DNA of 35,707 nucleotides from Heterotrichella gracilis. Taxonomy: Eukaryota; Sar; Xanthophyceae; Tribonematales; Xanthonemataceae. The position numbers were made by a program, and so were the translations under genes. Shown piece by piece: positions 13,576 to 25,400 of the stretch. The notes beneath the pieces are model-generated. The model saw nothing but the letters and a program-made list of their open reading frames with translations, searched no databases and had not been told where the DNA came from. Position 1 is the first letter of the stretch. Each line of letters starts with the position of its first letter. The stretch is taken from positions 1-35,707 of the forward strand of contig JAULBX010027583.1 in the NCBI GenBank assembly GCA_032358255.1, given 5' to 3'.

Positions 13576-13580
13576 TGTAA
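13576..13580 (+). promoter_or_regulatory. Candidate poly(A) signal of the FUSED gene
   Basis: A TGTAA pentamer, the usual green-algal polyadenylation signal, lies 105 nt after the FUSED stop codon. Cleavage would be expected one to two dozen bases downstream. A five-base motif is weak evidence alone; the position is what makes it plausible. Confidence 0.45.
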
Positions 13581-14800
13581 CACCAGAGAAAGGTCTGCAA
13601 TTTGCCGATTTGGAGTCCAAATTTGATTGCTTGAAACCCAGCCAGGGTGGGGTCCTGACAGTGGCATTGGCAACAAATCACTCAACTGTTTCTTTTGGGC
13701 GTCTACATATTGCCATGTACTTTACCAAAACGAGGACGACCCCTCTCACAGATTCAAACCAGTGGCCATCGAATTTTGGCAAAATGCGTTGTCTTTCGAC
13801 ACCTTGTAGGGGTGTCACAGGTCGCACTAGTTGCAGTGCGAGGCATTTAGGCTTCGTTGAAGGAGACTCCCTGTGTTTGGTGGGTTGCGTCGTACCATTA
13901 CTGTGGCTGTCATCATACGCAGCAAACGTGTACTTGGTTATGTGGCCAGTGTGGGCAGTACTGTTGAAGTGAGAGTGGGTAGGTTGTAGGGATGCATGTA
14001 GAGGTTCATAATGGCTGGTGCTGCTGCTGAGGTCGGTGAAGTAAGGTAGCAGTCAGGGAGTGTCTGTTAGACTAAGGGGTGCAAGTGGGTAAGGTATGTC
14101 TAAGAGCAGAGTTAGTGTAAACGGTTGGGCACAAGACTTTGGTTTGCTCCCCCCTTGCCCAATCACTGCAAGCCTGGGAGGCGGGGAGGAAGGGGGAGGT
14201 GTATGTGAGGCCAGCACAAAGTTTTTGGAGGACGGTTTGGGGGTAGGGTTGCGCACAGGGTTTATGGCTTAAGGGAACTCTGTTGGTACTGGTGTCGTGG
14301 AGGAGGTACCGGTATGTGAGCTCAACGCATGGTTTAGGATTGTGAGCTTAACCCATGGTTTGGGTTGGGGTTGAGCACAGGCTTTCGTATGGCGCTTGCG
14401 CTGTGCACCACGACATGCAAGGGTAGCGTACGTGACGTCCACCATGGGGACCTGGGCACGATTGTAGTGTGTGCGGTTAGGGTTGAGCAGTTTTGAGCTG
14501 GCTCTCACTGGGTGCAGCACAAGGTGTGTGTGTGTGGTACTTTGGTGGGTTAAGTGGGTTGGTGTTGTAGGTTGTAGGGGTCAAAAAGGTGGAGGGGAGA
14601 AGCCTTTATAACCCTTAGGGTGTGGTTGAGGGATGAGGCCCAGAGTGCCGGCCGAGGGTTCAGTTGACACCCACGGCGAGGGTGTATGTGGGTTATTGGT
14701 TCAGAGTTGATGTGTGCGTGGGCAGCTTGGTGGCTGAAACTTGTTGCACGCTCGTTGCACACACCAGTGTCATATTAAGCTACAGTTTTACGTTCCTCGT

Positions 14801-14820
14801 TTGCCAACTCTAGTTGGCAA
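14801..14820. repeat. Hairpin-forming inverted repeat
   Basis: TTGCCAACT and AGTTGGCAA form a perfect 9-bp stem around a 2-nt CT loop. A second small stem (CCTCG/CGAGG) follows at about 14827-14843. I know no function for it. Confidence 0.55.
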
Positions 14821-14970
14821 CAGAGCCTCGGGTATATGCGAGGTGCCTTTGTAGATTGTGGGGGCACTCCGGCCAAGAAGATGCAGTTAGTACTTGATCA
14901 GTTCATTTACTGGAAAGTCTTCGTCGTGCCACTTGTTTAAAACGCCAAGGTTTGCTTTGCACAGGTATTG

Positions 14971-15054
14971 GTAACCCACCTTCGTTCGTTCAGCCCATGC
15001 AATGCATGCATGCATCACGCGGCGTAATCTGCAATGGGTTACGATGGGCTGAAC
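14971..15054. repeat. Two crossed inverted repeats
   Basis: GTAACCCA (14971-14978) is complementary to TGGGTTAC (15035-15042). GTTCAGCCCAT (14988-14998) is complementary to ATGGGCTGAAC (15044-15054). The pairs are interleaved rather than nested, so as RNA they would have pseudoknot topology. A TGCATGCATGCA run lies between the arms. Confidence 0.5.
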
Positions 15055-15229
15055 CGTAGTCTACAATGGTGCGGACAGTTATCGCAAACAGTCAGGAAAG
15101 TGCAATACAGCTCCAGGCGTTGTTCGTTATGTACAAGCGTTGATTTTTGGTGTTGGGACGTCCGTAGGGATCAGGGATCGGAGAATCACAGGATTTTGAA
15201 ATATAGTGTCAAAACGCGATCACAGTCTC

Positions 15230-15246
15230 CCCGGCCTTTGGCCGGG
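15230..15246. repeat. GC-rich hairpin
   Basis: CCCGGCC, a TTT loop, then GGCCGGG form a perfect 7-bp stem just before the 130-bp tandem duplication. No function is assigned. Confidence 0.5.
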
Positions 15247-15287
15247 CTGGTACCTAGGAAAGCGTGGCGGGAACGCAGCACAGGCTG

Positions 15288-15490
15288 CCACGTCGGACTG
15301 TAGATGAACGACACGTCGGACTCTGGATGAACGACACGTCGGATTTCGTACAGCTGCCAGGAAACTGTGGCCACGTGAAACTGCGTGCTCCCCTGCCGAA
15401 AGGCGGGGAGGTTGATGCCACGTCGGACTGTGTATGAACGACACGTTGAACTATGAATGAACGACACGTCGGTTTTGTTACAGCTGCCAT
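15288..15490. repeat. 130-bp tandem duplication containing 23-nt repeats
   Basis: Bases 15291-15359 and 15421-15489 align with a fixed offset of 130 and few mismatches. Each copy contains 23-nt units that begin CGTCGGACT and end ATGAACGACA, followed by a shortened third unit, and each ends in CAGCTGCCA. The spacer between copies holds a CCTGCCGAAAGGCGGGG hairpin-like segment. The repeat produces in-frame Ser-Asp-Val-like periodicity on the minus strand, but I see no gene. It may belong to a dispersed repeat family. Confidence 0.7.
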
Positions 15491-15511
15491 GTAACCCAAA
15501 GTAAAGTCAAG

Positions 15512-15564
15512 GTGTGCGGTGTCAAGGGGTGCTTGTTGCAAGCACCCGTCACAGCACACTTTTT
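15512..15564 (+). repeat. Hairpin followed by a T run
   Basis: GGGTGCTTG (15527-15535) and CAAGCACCC (15539-15547) form a perfect 9-bp stem with a TTG loop. GTGTGC (15512-15517) and GCACAC (15554-15559) can extend it as an outer stem with an internal loop. Five Ts follow at 15560-15564. The shape resembles the 3' end of a small structured RNA, but no A or B box is evident and I do not call an RNA gene. Confidence 0.4.
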
Positions 15565-16465
15565 GCAGTCTCTTCCTCACTGCAGTCACGCCACACCTTT
15601 CAACGCCTGTCTCCTGAAACCTTCCCCTTCGAAACCACCGTTTCACCCTGCATCCCCGCACCCTATCCCTGGGGACCTGGGATCCAAAGGCCGGGGACGC
15701 GACGCCAGGAGCCCTGCGTGTAAACAAGAGGGGGTAATGACTTTGCCGAGACAATGATATTGAGGACAGTTGCGAGTAGGACTATGCCAGGTTGTTGACC
15801 GCACGCATGCATGCATAAGAGTCCACTGCAATTAGCTCATGCGGGGCTGCTTGCCCTTTTAGTGGGACAGCTATGTGCTTCTTTTGCAATGCCACTTGCT
15901 TTAGTCGTAGGGTCTAGAACCACGCCTGGTCCACATCGCTTCGGCATGTGGGCATGTGCCGTGCAGGAGATATAAGTTCGTTCAGAGTTGAACGTTGCCC
16001 TTCTCCGTTATTATCAACTAAGTGGCGACGGGTGTAACACATTACCAAAACCTGGTGCCGGTAACGTCATAAGGATGGCACCGGCTTCAAGGGTAGCAGT
16101 ACGAGGACTTCTTGGACGGACCACTGCCCCATATGCCCTAGGCTAGCTAGCCGTGTGCACACGCACCCCCACACGGACACAGAGCGCCACTGGCGAGACG
16201 GGCGAGACCCAATGGACCAGATCACTCATACTTATACGGCAGTCAAGTGGTATAGTATCGCATCCCATGATGATCAGCGGCTGCTGTGGTGCATCGACTG
16301 GGTCTGTGCACCGGTTTTCTGCACTTTGTGATGAGATATAGTGGTACCCTACCCAGCTCTGCTACGCACTGGCGCTGTGGAACTGGGGGGCGTAGGAGCA
16401 ACATAGGCAGTAACAGTTCTCAAAGAAAGGTTTTGGGTCGACGGCATCGTTCTTGTGTGGTCACT

Positions 16466-19400
16466 ATGGCGAGTAATACAGGAGGTACGTTGTTGTGCAT
16501 GCATTGTGTTTGAAGATGCAACCTACAGTTCAAAGGACTTGCATTTGGCACAAGTATGCACCTTGTTGGTATTCAATAGTCGAAGCACCCCAGATTAATC
16601 CACAAAGTCTGGGCAACATAAGTAATGCGGTGTGTGAGGCCCAATCACATGCGTTTCTGTCCAGGAGTTCGAGACAATGCTCCCAACAGGAAGTACTTTG
16701 ACAAGCTGATGAAGCAGAGCACCGCAACTTTCAGTGGCCTGTCAGATGCTCACAAGCTTTTGACTGCCATGCGAGAGTTCAGGGACCCACTGGAGCTCCT
16801 GTACCGCCTGACCAACCCTCAGGCCTGTACTAGTTAGTGTACCAATGTGACTTGTGATCAACGGCTGGCCAACGCATGGGGCTGCACCTTCCAAGTGTGG
16901 CTGATGAACAGCCAAGGATGCATACTATTCATTGACCTTGGTGGTGTATGTGTCATGTGTAGGAGCAGGGCATCTCGCGAGTACGGGCCATGCTGTCTGC
17001 AGACGACCGCCCTTCCTTTGTGGCAGAGGTTGTGGTGCCCTTCCTAGAGTTGCTTGGCTGCGACGCACTTTCCCGTGGCACCTGCAAGGCGCCCCTCAGC
17101 CAGCTGCTGAGCTCCATCTACCGCCTACCTGGCTTGCTGGACTGTGTGCTTGCCGCTGTGGAGGGCAAGGCCATCAAAGACCTGTCCAGCATCTCCTGGT
17201 TTCTACAGCGGGTTGCATGCCAGGAGGATGCTGCGCGCTCTGATGCGATGGTGCAGGCGCTTGCTGCCATTCTGCGGGAGCGCCAAGCACCAGGTTCTCG
17301 GGAGCTGTATAATCTGCTGCAGGTATGAGTAGGTCATACGCTGTAGTATACTATACGCTGTCATATACTATACGCTGTTCAGCTTGGTTGCTCACCCTGG
17401 GGTTATTGATATAGGGACAGCCAGCACACAAGCCAGCATGATTTGATATTGCGGATTGCAGCAAATGCAGCACATATGTATCTACCTGTGGAGTGTTGGA
17501 ACCATTGTTGCAAAGCATGTACATGTCCCATGTTGGAGTTGCATGCTGCAGGCGGGCTTGACCGCTGGCCAGGCGCTTGAGCCAGAAAGCGTAGATGATG
17601 TGCGTGCAGCGGCGCCTGGGGGGCGCCACGACAATGACCATGTAGACTACAGATCAATCAAGGTTGTGCCAACCCCCGACGAGGTACGTGCATCATTCAC
17701 GATGCGTGTGTACAGCATGCATTTAAAAAAATACAAATTAAAATAACCGCTACCACATGGGCTATTGTGTATGCAGATGTCAGAGCTGCATATGGTGAGT
17801 ACAGTGCCTTCGGCCCAAGGAGTGTATATACGCAATACCATCCAACGTTGCGTGCTGCGTCATTGTTGTCCTCAAAGATCAAGCGCAGATGGCGCATTCA
17901 TTCTTTCATTGAATGGAACAGAATCCAATACCTGCACTGTACCATGTGGCCGCGGCTGCCTCAATGCCAGTGAACGTTTGCATGGCTGCATGGCGCAGGT
18001 GGCATGCAGCGCTGAGCCCTTCCTGGCACAGGCAGACAGCCAGCACCTGGCAGAATCCCCAGAGGCCGCCCTGCTGGACCGCCAGTTCCGCCTCCTGCGA
18101 GAGGACCTCATGGCACCGCTGCGAGACGAGCTCAGGGCCCTGCAAGCCCTGGCCGCAGCAGCGCCAATGGCTGCCAACGGCAAGCCCGTCCCCAAGTGGC
18201 ACCAGCTGCGCAACGTGTACCACCCGGTGTACATCCGGGATGTGGAGCTGGGGCGCAAGCCATGCGTGCTGGTCAGCGTGGACCTGCCCCGAGCCCACCG
18301 TGCTGCGCACATGAAGACCAGGAAGGAGCGTGAGGAGTACTGGTCAGAGTACGGGCGCAGCATGCTGTCAATCGACTCTCTGGTGTGCCTTGTGCGGGTG
18401 CGGGATGCAAAGCCGATGGTGTTTGCAACGGTTATGCGGCGGGAAGAGAAGGAGTTGGCAGCGGAGTTGCCAACCGTGGGGCTGGCTTTCATCAATGCCG
18501 GGGAGGAGGTTGGCGTGTTGCTTGCAGTCCTGGCAGGTGTGCCGTCAGCGCACATGTACCAGGAACAGCTTGAGCAGGAGAGGATGCAGCAGGGTGGGAA
18601 GCATGACAAGGCGCTGGTGGACAAGCCGATGCAGGCGCTGCAGCCCCTGTTGCCTCAGCAGCTGCTGGATGGGTATGCACTTGTGCAGGTGGGTGGCAAT
18701 TGTTTGGTTGTTTTAAATTCCAAATGTTCCTAATTTTATAAACCAGATATATCAACCAGATTACAACAGTATCAGCAATCACAGCTCATTTGTTGTAGCA
18801 CAACTGGCACGCAACTAACTGATCCTTGTATTTTTGGAATGACAGAATGGTCATTGAGCTAGATGTGCACCTTCCATATGCACCGTAGCGCTCTGTGCAC
18901 TGTGGTGCAGGCATGCGCATGGTGCTCTCGTACAGTGGACCGCTGACCACCGCAATGGTGTGTATGCCCCAGGTGTCCGCCAGCTACTTTGCCTACAGGC
19001 CAGTGCTTCAGTGCCTGCAAGCCATGGCATCGGTGCCCCTGGCTGACGAGCTGGTGCTGCTGGAGCACCCCCAGCATGTGTCGCACGTGTCACCTGACAA
19101 CATGGAAGCTGAGCTGCAGCGCCTGGACACCCTGGACCCTAGCCAGCGTCAAGCGCTTGTGCAAGGGCTATCCCAGCGGGTTTCTCTCATCCAGGTGCGC
19201 AGCATACCCATCACAATGTTGCAAATTTGCTATGCACTTTATGTGAAGCACGAAGATGCAGGATCTGATCCACAGTTTCAGGCCTGGACGTGTAATGCCA
19301 CCTACCAGCTAAGTAAAAACAATAACGTATGATTGAACTCTGATATCATTCGTGAATTTGATGGTGCTGATGAGGCAATTTTAGGTCCATTTGTGAACAT

Positions 19401-22400
19401 TTACTGCATCATGCGCCGGGCATAACCTAATGTATTGCAAGTTGCCGTGGGTGATGTGGTTACATACGCACTGTGTGCTTTGACTGGGTGCAGGGCCCAC
19501 CAGGCACCGGCAAGACCTTTGTGGGCGTCCAGCTGTGTGATGTGCTGCTGCGGCTGACAGGCGAGAACATTTTGTGTGTGTGCTTCACCAACCATGCACT
19601 GGACCAGTTCCTGGAGGCGCTGCTGGACCAGGTGCGCAAGGGATGGCACAAGAAGGCTCAATTTGGTGTCTGGCCATGGCATTGGCCACCAGTGATTTGT
19701 CACACAGTGTGCGCTGGGCAATACTCACGTGACTGGCTGCGCACTCTCAGCACTTGTCCGAGTCATCATTGGAATGCCTGTAGTGAGCTCTATCTCCATT
19801 GCATTGGGCATTAATGTGCAATGCCAAGGTGCATGCACTTCCAAGTAACAGCAGCAGTTTATGATATGACATAGTACTACTGATATGACATACTGATATG
19901 ACACATTGTGCATTGGGCTGGTGCAGTAGCTACAACAGCCCTGTCCATGCGCTGAACCTGCACGCCCTGTTTTGCAGGGCATTACCAACATTGTGCGGAT
20001 TGGCAGCCGCAGCAAGTCTGAGCGGTTGCAGAAGTACAACCTGCGGGAGTTGTGCCGAGGCCAGGGGGGTGCCTTCACCACCACTGAGAGCCGCCGGTGG
20101 GGCTCCCTTAAGGGTCGCAAGCAGGAGCTGGAGACAAAGGTAATTGACACAGACACTTCTTTAGAGTGCCTGATATATCCCATGCACATTGGCTTGCTGA
20201 CATACTTTTGTCAAAAATATTGATGTATGAAAACATTACAGCTTAGCGCCGGAACATTAATGTAACTGCATTTCTGTTACATTTTAGTCACAATTATTGA
20301 TATTTTGAACTGATATCATTTGACAATCTCATTATGGCCAATGCTTTTGATACCTGGAGGGAGACGCGCTGGGAGTGGCTTTGGCCTTGCCCTTTCATAC
20401 AGAAATGTGAAATTCCGTTCCTTTCTTTCCAAAAGGCGGAGGCGGTGCGCGAGCGCCTGGGCCACTCTGATGGTCGCTGGCAGCCTGGCGACTCATGGCG
20501 GGACATGGAGGCCTTTCTCAGGGACCAGTACCGCAAGGTGTGGGAGCAGCTGCAGCTGAAGCCAGCCCAGGAGGATGGCATGCAGGTGGCCAGCGGGCGC
20601 GGCAGCAGGGCTGTGCGCCCTGCCGACATTTGGAATCGGTGGAAGAACACTGGGGCTTCCACAGCATGGCGGCCAGGTACTTCCAAGGCAGCGCGCAGCA
20701 ACAGCTCAGCAGCTCAGAGTGCGGATGATGCCGGGGATGACATTCATGCGTGGAGCAAGGCCAGACGCCAGCTGGCCATCCGTGGGTGGAAGGAGGAGCT
20801 GAGTGCGTGGCACCGTCAGCAGCTGGCAGAGGGTGGTGAGGAGCTGTGGGATGTAATGCAGGAGCTGGACCAGGTGCGCGTGGATTGGGTGCGGGTTGCC
20901 ATTAAAGATTTTTGGCCACCAGTCAGTGACAATGGCATGCCATTGGCAATGCGCATGTGATTAAGAGCACACAATTGCAAGCTTGCATGCTTGCCCTTGA
21001 AGTCATCACCTGGATTATGTATGCTCTGTTCTTTTCTACACGCATATATTGTTGCCAGTGGGGAGGCAAGTGCGAATCCAGAACTTGCAAATTCTGAATT
21101 GTTGTGTTGTTGCCGCATAACAATATAAATTGTTTCATGTGGATTTTTTTAGATTTGACTTTAAGTCTTCATTTAAAATTTCTGCACATTGCATGGCATT
21201 CTAACAGCAAGTGGGCGCAATGCCACAGGCTGGGCACACATGCTGCCCCCCAAGGCAAGGCTGCGATGCATGACATGGTGCATGTTCACATCTGCAGGTC
21301 CTGCAAGAAATGCACAGCCTGGATTACAAGATTGCAGAGCGGGTGCTGGCAGGGGCACGCGTGATTGGATGCACTACCACCGGCGCTGCTAACAACAAAG
21401 ACGCGCTGGCGACCGCAAAGCCCGGCATCGTGGTGGTGGAGGAGGCTGCCGAGATCCTTGAAGCGCATGTGCTTACCAGCCTCAGCCCTGCAACCAAGCA
21501 GCTGATCATGATTGGCGACCACAAGCAGCTGAGACCCAAGATCGAGGCGTATGGGCTGTCAGTGCAGGCGGGCCGAGGTCACACACTGAACGTGTCGCTG
21601 TTTGAGCGGCTGGTGCTTGGTGGGTACCCACATGCCACGCTGCAGGTAAGCGCCTAGATAGCCATGCTAAGGATCAGCTGGTAGTATTTATTGTATATTG
21701 CACAGGTACTCTCTTTGGAATGATTGGGGAAAGGTGAGCTTACGTCCTCAGCTTCCTACCGTACGTAACGTCAGCAATTATGCAGCTGCTGCAGCGCAAC
21801 TTAGTAATAAAATGGTGTCATATTGTAACTATTATAGCCATAGCATGCTCACCACTAGTTGCAATAATTAGAAAGGTCCCTATAGTTCCATGGTTTTCCG
21901 TGTCTGCCACTTACACCCTTAGGCTACGGGTAAGCCCTTTACAATTGCCAAGCCCCTTACAATTGCCGTGCAATTTATCAGCCTGTAATCAGCCACTCTC
22001 ATAGATATATCCCCCTTATCTCAGGTCCAGCATCGCATGAGACCCGAGATCTCTGCCCTGGTCCGCCCCACCTACCCCGACCTGCAAGATCATCCATCTG
22101 TATTGAAGCATCCAAGCGTGAAGGGTTTGGCGGACAATGTGGGTTTGTTGGCGCTACCAGGGGTCTACCAGGGGTCTACCAGAGGTCTAGACCAGATGCC
22201 TTTCTTGCACATCATATGGATCCACTTGTAGTCCACACAGAAACCAATTGCTTTTTGTGGCACTCCCTGCCCCTGCGCACATATGCCATAGCGGCTCCAA
22301 CCTTTTACCAGCAGGATTCATTTTGGCTGCTGCCCTGGCATTGACACGAAATATCAGTTAAAATTATAAAATCCCTTATCTAACACATAGCTCTTTCCCG

Positions 22401-25400
22401 CTTCTCTAGGTTGTGTTCATCGACCACGGCGAGCTGGAGCTCCAGGAGAGCAGCCCTCAGTGGCGCGACCAGCACCAGTCCAAGGTCAACCTGCACGAGG
22501 TGGCCATGGTGGTGGCCATCACGCGCTACCTGTACCAGCAGGGCTACTCCCCCGACCACATGGTGGTGCTCACACCCTACCTGGGGCAGCTGGTGGAGAT
22601 GCAGAAAGCGGTGTCCAAGGATTGGAACGTGGTGGTTGATGGTGCGTTAATAATTCATAAGTAGTTAGTGACAAGCATCCCAGCTGGCAGTACAGCCTGT
22701 TCCAACATCGCTGAGTCAGCCCACACATAGTGTGTAGGTTTTACTTTAGGTTACGTATTTTTATACACTTCAGGGTCATACCATGCAATGACCATAAGCA
22801 GCCAGCAACATCGTACACCCTGAGGGGCTTGTAATGTCAATGGTGGGTGAGCAGATTATCGTTGTGTCTGCAGAGCTTGACTTGAGGGACCTGCGCAAAG
22901 CCGCCATCAACCAGGCTGTTTCAGCCAAGCTATCACAGGCTTCTAAAACGGTTCCAGAGAAGGGCGTGCGGGTGGCAACCATTGATAATTATCAAGGTAT
23001 GCGCAGGAGGCCCTGACCGTCATCCCATGACGGCGTTACCATCTGCATTTCCAAAAAGTAATGGCTTGGGCCAAAAAAGGCGGTACTAAAGTGTGCAGCC
23101 TGTCAACTTAAGTTGATAAGGGGTGCTACAGCCCTGATACTTTTCCATTTTCCAAGGTTGTTCATGAATTTAAATGGTTCTGGTCACTCCAACTCTGAGA
23201 GCAAGTTGGAGCACGCATGGTCGTTGCACAACCTATGCAGTTACAGTTCTGCCAACCTTCATGCCTACAGGTGAGGAGGCAGACGTGGTGATCGCGTCCC
23301 TGGTGCGCAGCAATGCCAAGGGCAGCGTGGGCTTCCTGAGGGAGCCCGAGCGCATCAACGTGCTCCTCTCCCGCGCGCGCCACGGCCTCATCCTGCTGGG
23401 CAACGCCTCCACACTGCTGAATGCGAACAGCAGCCAGGCGCGCGAGCACTGGGGCGGGGTGCTCCGCATGCTGGAGGCCAGCAGCCACATGTACTCTGGA
23501 CTCCCTGCCCTGTGCCAGCGCCACGGCACCCGCGCGCAGCCAGAACTGGCCACGCCGGCGGATTTCAGGGAGCGCGCGCCTGATGGTGGGTGTCGCCAGC
23601 CCTGCCGTGAGGTGCTGGCATGCGGCCATGCCTGCCCCCTGCTGTGCCACGCCTACGACCGGGAGCATGCCACTGTGCGGTGCGTTGAGCAGGTGCATGA
23701 CTACTGCACCAAGGGCCACCTGGTGGTAAGGGAGTGTGGGGAGGGGCAGAAGGTGTGCGGCACCTGCAGCGAGATAGCCAAGGAGATGATGAGGGCAAAG
23801 GCAGAGCAGAGGCAGCTGGAGAAGGAGCAGGTGAGTGTGCCCTTGATGAAGTAGGGCCAAATTGGCCTTGTGGAATGTGTGCCAACTGGTTTAAAACTTG
23901 AGGGCTCACATCAATGCACCCTGTATTCTTTGTGGACCATACCTGTGACTCACTGCAGACTTGCTCATAAGTTACCTAAGAAAGAAAGAAAGAAACAAAA
24001 CGCCCCCACACACGGCGGCAAACCACAACCAGCAATGTTGGAAAACACAGACAAGCCGGGCAGCAACCAGTGGAACATGGCGTGGGTAACAAGGGCATAG
24101 CACCTAAGCATAGCCCCGATTAATGTCTGTCAGTGTACGAGTCACGGGGAGCAAAGTACGAGCTGGCGGTGGTAAAGCGGGGACGGGTGCGGCGTGAATT
24201 ATTAGGCTGGGCTGACATGGCGAGGGGTGGCGGATATAGTATAACGGATGTAGTCTTTCTGTATAAGCTGTGCATTTCTGTCACTATTTTATTTAGTAAG
24301 TGTAGTACTCATCCCACAAAGTATTCCTATTAAATTTCTAAATATCTTCAAGATACTTCAAAATTGAAAGTCATGAGCCAGAAAGCAGGTCAGCAAATGG
24401 CTCTTGCTGTTAGCTTGCACTTGCCACTAGCGTTCAATCAATTTGCCCGTGCATATGCTGCCTAATGTTCATGCAACATGCAGATCAATTTGGGAGAGCG
24501 TGCACACAATTGAAGAGGTAGCAAGCATGTTTGTTACTTGGCAAGGAGATGCAAGTCATAACGAGGTGAACCAGGTCATGACTAGGTGAACCAGGTCATA
24601 ACTAGGTGAACCATAGTCATAACTAGGTGAACCAGATCATGACCTGGTAGCCCATGTGGTACCTGAATTGACAGCGTTTTTGTTCAACCTGGCTAACGCA
24701 GGCCGATGTGCGCAAAGCCGCCGAGCTGCACAAGGCCAGGTTGGAGGCAAAGACTGAAACCCTGCGCCAGAAGCTGCGGGGGCTTGAAGATGCCCGTGCG
24801 CTCAAAGCTATGCAGATGCAGGCAGAGAAGGAACAGCGCAAGGTGGCTGAGGCAGTGCGGCTACAGGTAACAAGGGCAAAAGCATTTGTAATGCCAAAAG
24901 ATGAAAGATGAGAATCTAATATGCAATATGTAAGGCCTCGGCTGCACGCACGGGATAGCTGTAATAAAAATATAAACACCCTGCATCTTATTCAGGTCAA
25001 TATATTAGTTCACCATGTATGACATTGGCGTTGCTGCTGCTGCTGTTTGCAGGAGGCTGCCTTGCCATCAGAGCTTGCAGCTCTAGAAGAGGAGGCTCGT
25101 TGCCAGACTGAGCAGGACATTGCTCTGATGCAGGCACAGGCGGAGCAAGACGCCATGCTGCAGGTGATGGGGTTCAGTAGCCATTTACAAGAGCCCAAGT
25201 AGCATCTGTGACTATTTGTAGTGCAGAGAAACCCAATATCAGCAATGCCATGCAAAAATGCCCTGCCTATTTAGCTGTAACCATCTTTACAATGTACCAT
25301 CATGTCAATGCATGAAGAAATAGAAATTAAATTTTGCTCGGCAGGCACAAATTAGTTGATTGGATGGTTAAATGTATGTGCAAGTGCATCAGTCACCACG

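Larger units (their letters stand above)
13600..16465. other. Gene-free 2.9-kb gap between FUSED and helicase genes
   Basis: No supported gene lies here. From about 13960 to 14770 the plus strand is rich in T and G with degenerate telomere-like words (GGTTAGGGTT, GGTTTAGGA). From 14800 to 15560 there is a concentration of inverted repeats and a short tandem duplication, listed separately. A TATA-like TATAAG sits at about 15970, about 500 bp before the helicase start. Open frames in this stretch, including minus-strand 15754-15254, appear to be by-products of the 23-nt repeats and show no recognisable domain. Confidence 0.6.
18973..23410 (+). other. SF1 helicase core of the fusion protein
   Basis: This domain spans exons 7-15 of the helicase gene. 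Motif I GPPGTGKT is at 19494-19517 (residues 534-541), followed by FTNHALDQFLEAL (Ia). Motif II is EEAAE (residues 827-831) in place of DEAA. Motif III is GDHKQLRP (852-859), motif IV VQHRMRPE (896-903), motif V TIDNYQGEEAD (about 1046-1056) and motif VI RINVLLSRARHG (about 1080-1091). Every motif needed for ATP binding and hydrolysis is intact, so this half is predicted active. Residues 580-780 between Ia and II form the long charged insertion usual in ZNFX1-type helicases. Confidence 0.93.

Noticed and set aside
15254..15754. 166-codon minus-strand open frame with repeated Ser-Asp-Val-like words
   Set aside because: The repeating protein pattern is produced by the 23-nt DNA repeats, and no start context, splice support or domain is visible.
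15985..16100. Possible LTR end and primer-binding site (AGTTGA...TCAACT followed by TGGCGACGGG and TGGTGCCGGT)
   Set aside because: The inverted match is only 6 bp, no second LTR or gag-pol frame is present, and the primer-binding match to a tRNA cannot be shown.
17872..18624. 250-codon minus-strand open frame
   Set aside because: It is a shadow of the long helicase exon 6; its Ser/Arg-rich sequence is the usual antisense product.
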